Below, in pieces: positions 61,710 through 64,000 of a DNA stretch of 64,000 nucleotides (positions are counted from its first letter, which is position 1; each line of letters starts with the position of its first letter). The notes beneath the pieces were generated by a model, which saw only the letters and a list, made by a program, of their open reading frames with translations, made no database searches and was not told the DNA's origin. Position numbers and translations under genes: made by a program. The stretch covers positions 124,001-188,000 of the forward strand of contig NZ_PYLO01000002.1 in assembly GCF_003024715.1 (NCBI RefSeq), read 5' to 3'. This DNA comes from Clostridium fessum. Lineage in GTDB: Bacteria; Bacillota; Clostridia; Lachnospirales; Lachnospiraceae.

Positions 61710-62305
61710 AAAATCACCTCAAATATCATAATCCGTTCTCTTTTGTCCTCGCCCGGAAACAAATCCGATGTGTCGATCTCATCATAAAACATTAGCTGTT
61801 CCTCCGTCATCAGACAACTGATATATTCCTCCGATGGATAATAAAAAAACAGCAGTATCTCTCTCTGATTTTCGTAATAGGACTCATATATCCTGGCAAG
61901 AACAGAATGCAATATCTCTAACGAAAATGGATTAAAAAAATAACACCGGTTCACTTCTGGAGGAAGCTCATAGTTCTCCGCACTGCTTAAGATAAAGGAA
62001 GTACGGTTTCCGGACACTGCCGTCTCCTTATTTTCTGTTGCCCCCTGATAAATACGTTCATCGTATTCGATTCCGATTGTTTTACACCTTGTCTGATAGG
62101 ACAAATAAAAACAGACTCTTCCCTTGCCGGTCCCATAGTCCAATAAGGTATTATTCTTACGGATTAATCCGCTGTTCGCCAACCGTTCCAGGACCACGTA
62201 TGCCGTCGGTTCGTATGGGTATCGGTATTGATCCGCATGCGAATCGTCTCTGCCGCTTGTTCGGATTTTCAGAAATCTATCCCATTGAGTTTCATTTTGG
62301 TTCAT
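61706..62305 (-). CDS. SAM-dependent methyltransferase-like protein
   Basis: A 199-aa class I methyltransferase-fold protein. Motif I is TLLDYGTGKGRVCFYLS (GTGKGR at 58-63), an acidic residue follows in IGIEYDERIY, and the motif IV region is RCYFFNPFSLEIL. It lacks a recognisable substrate domain, so small molecule, RNA or protein substrates are possible. First gene of a pair with the LURP-one-related gene, between 29-bp direct repeats. Confidence 0.82.
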   Translation of the reverse strand: MNQNETQWDRFLKIRTSGRDDSHADQYRYPYEPTAYVVLERLANSGLIRKNNTLLDYGTGKGRVCFYLSYQTRCKTIGIEYDERIYQGATENKETAVSGNRTSFILSSAENYELPPEVNRCYFFNPFSLEILHSVLARIYESYYENQREILLFFYYPSEEYISCLMTEEQLMFYDEIDTSDLFPGEDKRERIMIFEVIL

Positions 62306-62431
62306 GGTATATCTCCCGTATCATTTACTCGATTCTTATATCTACAGAATATAGGAAATTGGCAGCGCTTGTCAACTTGCAGCTTTGGAAAGAAAAAAAT
62401 TGCAAATATGTAAATCTCCATCGTCTTATTA

Positions 62432-62460
62432 CGGACAGATCTGGTTGTTAATTCTTGGCA
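62432..62460. repeat. 29-bp direct repeat, right copy
   Basis: Identical to 60563-60591. Confidence 0.75.
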
Positions 62461-62526
62461 AATCTAATATTTCGTACTATAACTATTCTGTACCGTTTTC
62501 TCTGTACTGGGCATCGGTTTCGCGTT

Positions 62527-62560
62527 TTTGTTTCATAGGACACAGTTTCCCATGAAACAA
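62527..62560. repeat. Hairpin of the ATAGGA/TCCTAT family, copy 3
   Basis: TTGTTTCATAGGA (62529-62541) against TTTCCCATGAAACAA (62546-62560). Located 70 bases upstream of the YwaF-like gene. The remainder of 62306-62627 holds no gene. Confidence 0.55.
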
Positions 62561-62627
62561 AGAAATCGCACCTGATTCACAAGATACGGAACCATTCCTT
62601 AGGTTTTATTACGAAAGAAGGCTTTTT

Positions 62628-63392
62628 ATGATTTCCCGTCTACTTACCTTAACTGCCTGGTCCATGACACCGCCCGCAGTCTGGTCTCCCTTTCATTTAG
62701 CATTTATGCTGATCGGCATCCTGCTCGCCGCCTTTGCCGCATGGAAATTGCGGACGCGCTCCGAAGCGTTCCGTCTGCATCTGCTCTTTGCCTGCGGTGT
62801 TTTTCTGGCATTTTCCGAGGTCTACAAACAGCTTTTTCTCTATTACATAGAAAACAACCGGCACTACGACTGGTGGTATTTTCCATTCCAGCTCTGCAGC
62901 CTGCCGATGTACCTCTGCCTGCTACTGCCCTTTGTTCCGCATAAATATCAACGTATTTTTTGCACTTTTATGTATAATTACAACCTGCTCGGTGCCGTCA
63001 TGGTGTTCATCGATCCGTCCGGTCTGATGCACCCGTACTGGACGCTGACCCTGCATGGATTTATCTGGCATATCCTTCTGATCTTCATCGGACTGCTCAT
63101 CGCCTTTTCCCGCATGGTGCTGCCAACCGCCAAAGGATTCTGGCAGTCTACAGTTGTATTTGCGGTCGGATGTGTCATCGCAACCATCATCAATGTTACC
63201 TCGCATCCGTATGGAAACGCGGATATGTTTTATATCACGCCGTACTACGCAACCACGCAGATTGTGTACTCCCAGATCGCTGCTAAATTTGGAATTTTTG
63301 CCGGAAACGCAGTGTACGTGCTTTCGATCATCCTGGGTGCCTGGCTACTGCATCTCGTATATGAAATTCTCTCCCACAGAACCTGCCACTGA
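62628..63392 (+). CDS. YwaF/TIGR02206-family integral membrane protein
   Basis: A 254-aa membrane protein with six to seven hydrophobic segments. The conserved block WWYFPFQLCSLPMYLCLLLP (about 83-102) and the following LLGAVMVFIDPSGLMHPYWT are typical of the family; an HGFIWHILLIFIGLL segment has conserved histidines. Function unknown. AAGAAGG lies before the ATG. Single gene, with a bidirectional terminator behind it. Confidence 0.85.
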   Translation: MISRLLTLTAWSMTPPAVWSPFHLAFMLIGILLAAFAAWKLRTRSEAFRLHLLFACGVFLAFSEVYKQLFLYYIENNRHYDWWYFPFQLCSLPMYLCLLLPFVPHKYQRIFCTFMYNYNLLGAVMVFIDPSGLMHPYWTLTLHGFIWHILLIFIGLLIAFSRMVLPTAKGFWQSTVVFAVGCVIATIINVTSHPYGNADMFYITPYYATTQIVYSQIAAKFGIFAGNAVYVLSIILGAWLLHLVYEILSHRTCH

Positions 63393-63420
63393 CAGCCTCT
63401 TCCAGATGCATGGCAACTTT

Positions 63421-63466
63421 AAAAGAGCGCCAGCCCCGCATTCACAGCCGGGCAGACGCTCTTTTC
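63421..63466. terminator. Bidirectional terminator between ywaF-like gene and carB
   Basis: AAAAGAGCG (63421-63429) pairs with CGCTCTTTT (63458-63466), with inner GCC/GGC pairing; A- and T-runs on both sides suit both convergent genes. Confidence 0.75.
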
Positions 63467-63549
63467 TATAATAGCTCAATTAATTCACTGTCACGGTAAA
63501 ATCCACCGAAACGACTCTGTAACAATGGATTTTACCCTTTTATTTTTAT

Positions 63550-64000
63550 TTACTGAATCTCGCTATGGAACTCCTGCAGGGACTTAACCTCCAGATGTCC
63601 GTTCTTCTTGATACTTCTCAGAGCCTGTACGGTAGCCTTTGCTGCTGCCATGTTGGTGAAGTACGGAATCTTCGCCTTTACAGCTGCCTTACGGATGTAG
63701 CTGTCATCGCCTCTGCCCTTCTTATCGTTCGGGGTATTGATAATGATTGCCACTTCTCCGTTGGTAATCTTATCTAAAATGTTCGGACGGCCTTCGTTGA
63801 TCTTGCATACCTTCTCAGCCGGAAGTCCTGCTGCTACCATCACATCACAGGTTCTGCCTGTACCCATCAGGGTAAAGCCACACTCGTAGAAGCCTCTTGC
63901 AACCTCGATAAGCTCTATCTTATCCTTGTCATTGACACTCAGGAGGACAGTTCCTGAGGAAGGAAGACGTGTCTGGGTTGCTTCCTGTGCCTTGTAGATA
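63550..64000 (-). CDS. carB: Carbamoyl-phosphate synthase large chain, C-terminal part (partial)
   Basis: The last 149 codons of CarB; the gene enters from the right edge. The visible part is the MGS-like allosteric domain: SSGTVLLSVNDKDKIELIEV, GFTLMGTGRTCDVMVAAGLP, and NGEVAIIINTPNDKKGRGDD with YIRKAAVKAKIPYFTNMAAA. In the full enzyme this domain binds effectors such as UMP and ornithine/IMP, controlling supply of carbamoyl phosphate for arginine and pyrimidines. Confidence 0.95.
   Translation of the reverse strand, partial: IYKAQEATQTRLPSSGTVLLSVNDKDKIELIEVARGFYECGFTLMGTGRTCDVMVAAGLPAEKVCKINEGRPNILDKITNGEVAIIINTPNDKKGRGDDSYIRKAAVKAKIPYFTNMAAAKATVQALRSIKKNGHLEVKSLQEFHSEIQ

Noticed and set aside
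1-64000. CRISPR arrays, rRNA and tRNA genes
   Set aside because: No regularly spaced direct repeats of CRISPR type, no rRNA-like sequence and no tRNA T-arm signature were found by eye.

Overview
The window looks like a chromosomal segment of an anaerobic Firmicute, most probably Lachnospiraceae (class Clostridia). This rests on gene content (selenium-dependent molybdenum hydroxylase accessory genes, a T-box ahead of pheST, a BMP-type nucleoside ABC transporter, a yjdF riboswitch), strong AGGAGG-type ribosome binding sites and moderate GC in core genes. It is an inference from families; no rRNA or tRNA gene is present to confirm it. Most genes lie on the minus strand.

Layout. 1-1.9 kb: sulfonate/nitrate-type ABC transporter (ATPase cut by the window edge, permease) behind a Cys-rich protein with its own promoter and an inverted repeat. 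2.3-5.4 kb: Na+ symporter, a small hypothetical gene and a transglutaminase-like protein. 5.6-10.8 kb: one tightly packed selenium operon (ArsC/Spx-like, yqeC, selD, yedF, cysteine desulfurase, DUF3343, yqeB) from a near-consensus promoter. 11.2-15.9 kb: ion channel, then pheS-pheT under a T-box. 16.4-21.7 kb: transposase relic and a three-gene McrBC-like predicted defence operon (coiled-coil protein, McrB-like AAA+ ATPase with an N-x-D motif, PD-(D/E)XK nuclease). 22-27.3 kb: isoaspartyl dipeptidase with a YfcC transporter, acylphosphatase, oxidoreductase, zinc alcohol dehydrogenase. 27.4-28.5 kb: a decayed IS66 element.

28.78-41.78 kb is the most notable part: a tandem array of at least three related integrative elements stacked at the 3' end of guaA. 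Three near-identical core sites (ATTCAAACTC at 28862 and 33425, ACTCAAACTC at 41770, inside the last guaA codons) are each bordered at fixed distances by pairs of arm-type repeats with an 11-bp period. Each element has its own arm word: TGTTATCA (C), AGAGCCA (B), GTTGCCA (A). Element A (33.4-41.8 kb) is a complete mobilizable element: tyrosine integrase, excisionase-like protein, MobC-like protein, RepA-like ATPase, MobV relaxase with an oriT-like palindrome, XRE regulators, and a DUF3825 cargo gene. Element B (28.9-33.4 kb) has no tyrosine integrase and carries a DUF262-nucleotidyltransferase pair, yjdF with its riboswitch, two unknown genes and two recombinase/regulator relics. Element C survives only as a right end next to the IS66 relic.

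41.8-64 kb is mostly core genome: guaA, uvrA, an FNT-family channel, a BMP/Nup nucleoside transporter operon, ftsH, a MarR regulator, an orphan tyrosine recombinase, a polar amino acid ABC transporter, a LURP-one/methyltransferase pair lying between 29-bp direct repeats, a YwaF-like membrane protein, and the carB C-terminus at the edge.

Several dispersed non-coding repeats occur. A structured repeat is present at 10956-11137 and 43627-43881 with a covarying outer stem, and its terminal part alone at 23131-23199. There is also a family of ATAGGA/TCCTAT hairpins and a GC-rich repeat shared by the intergenic regions beside pheST.
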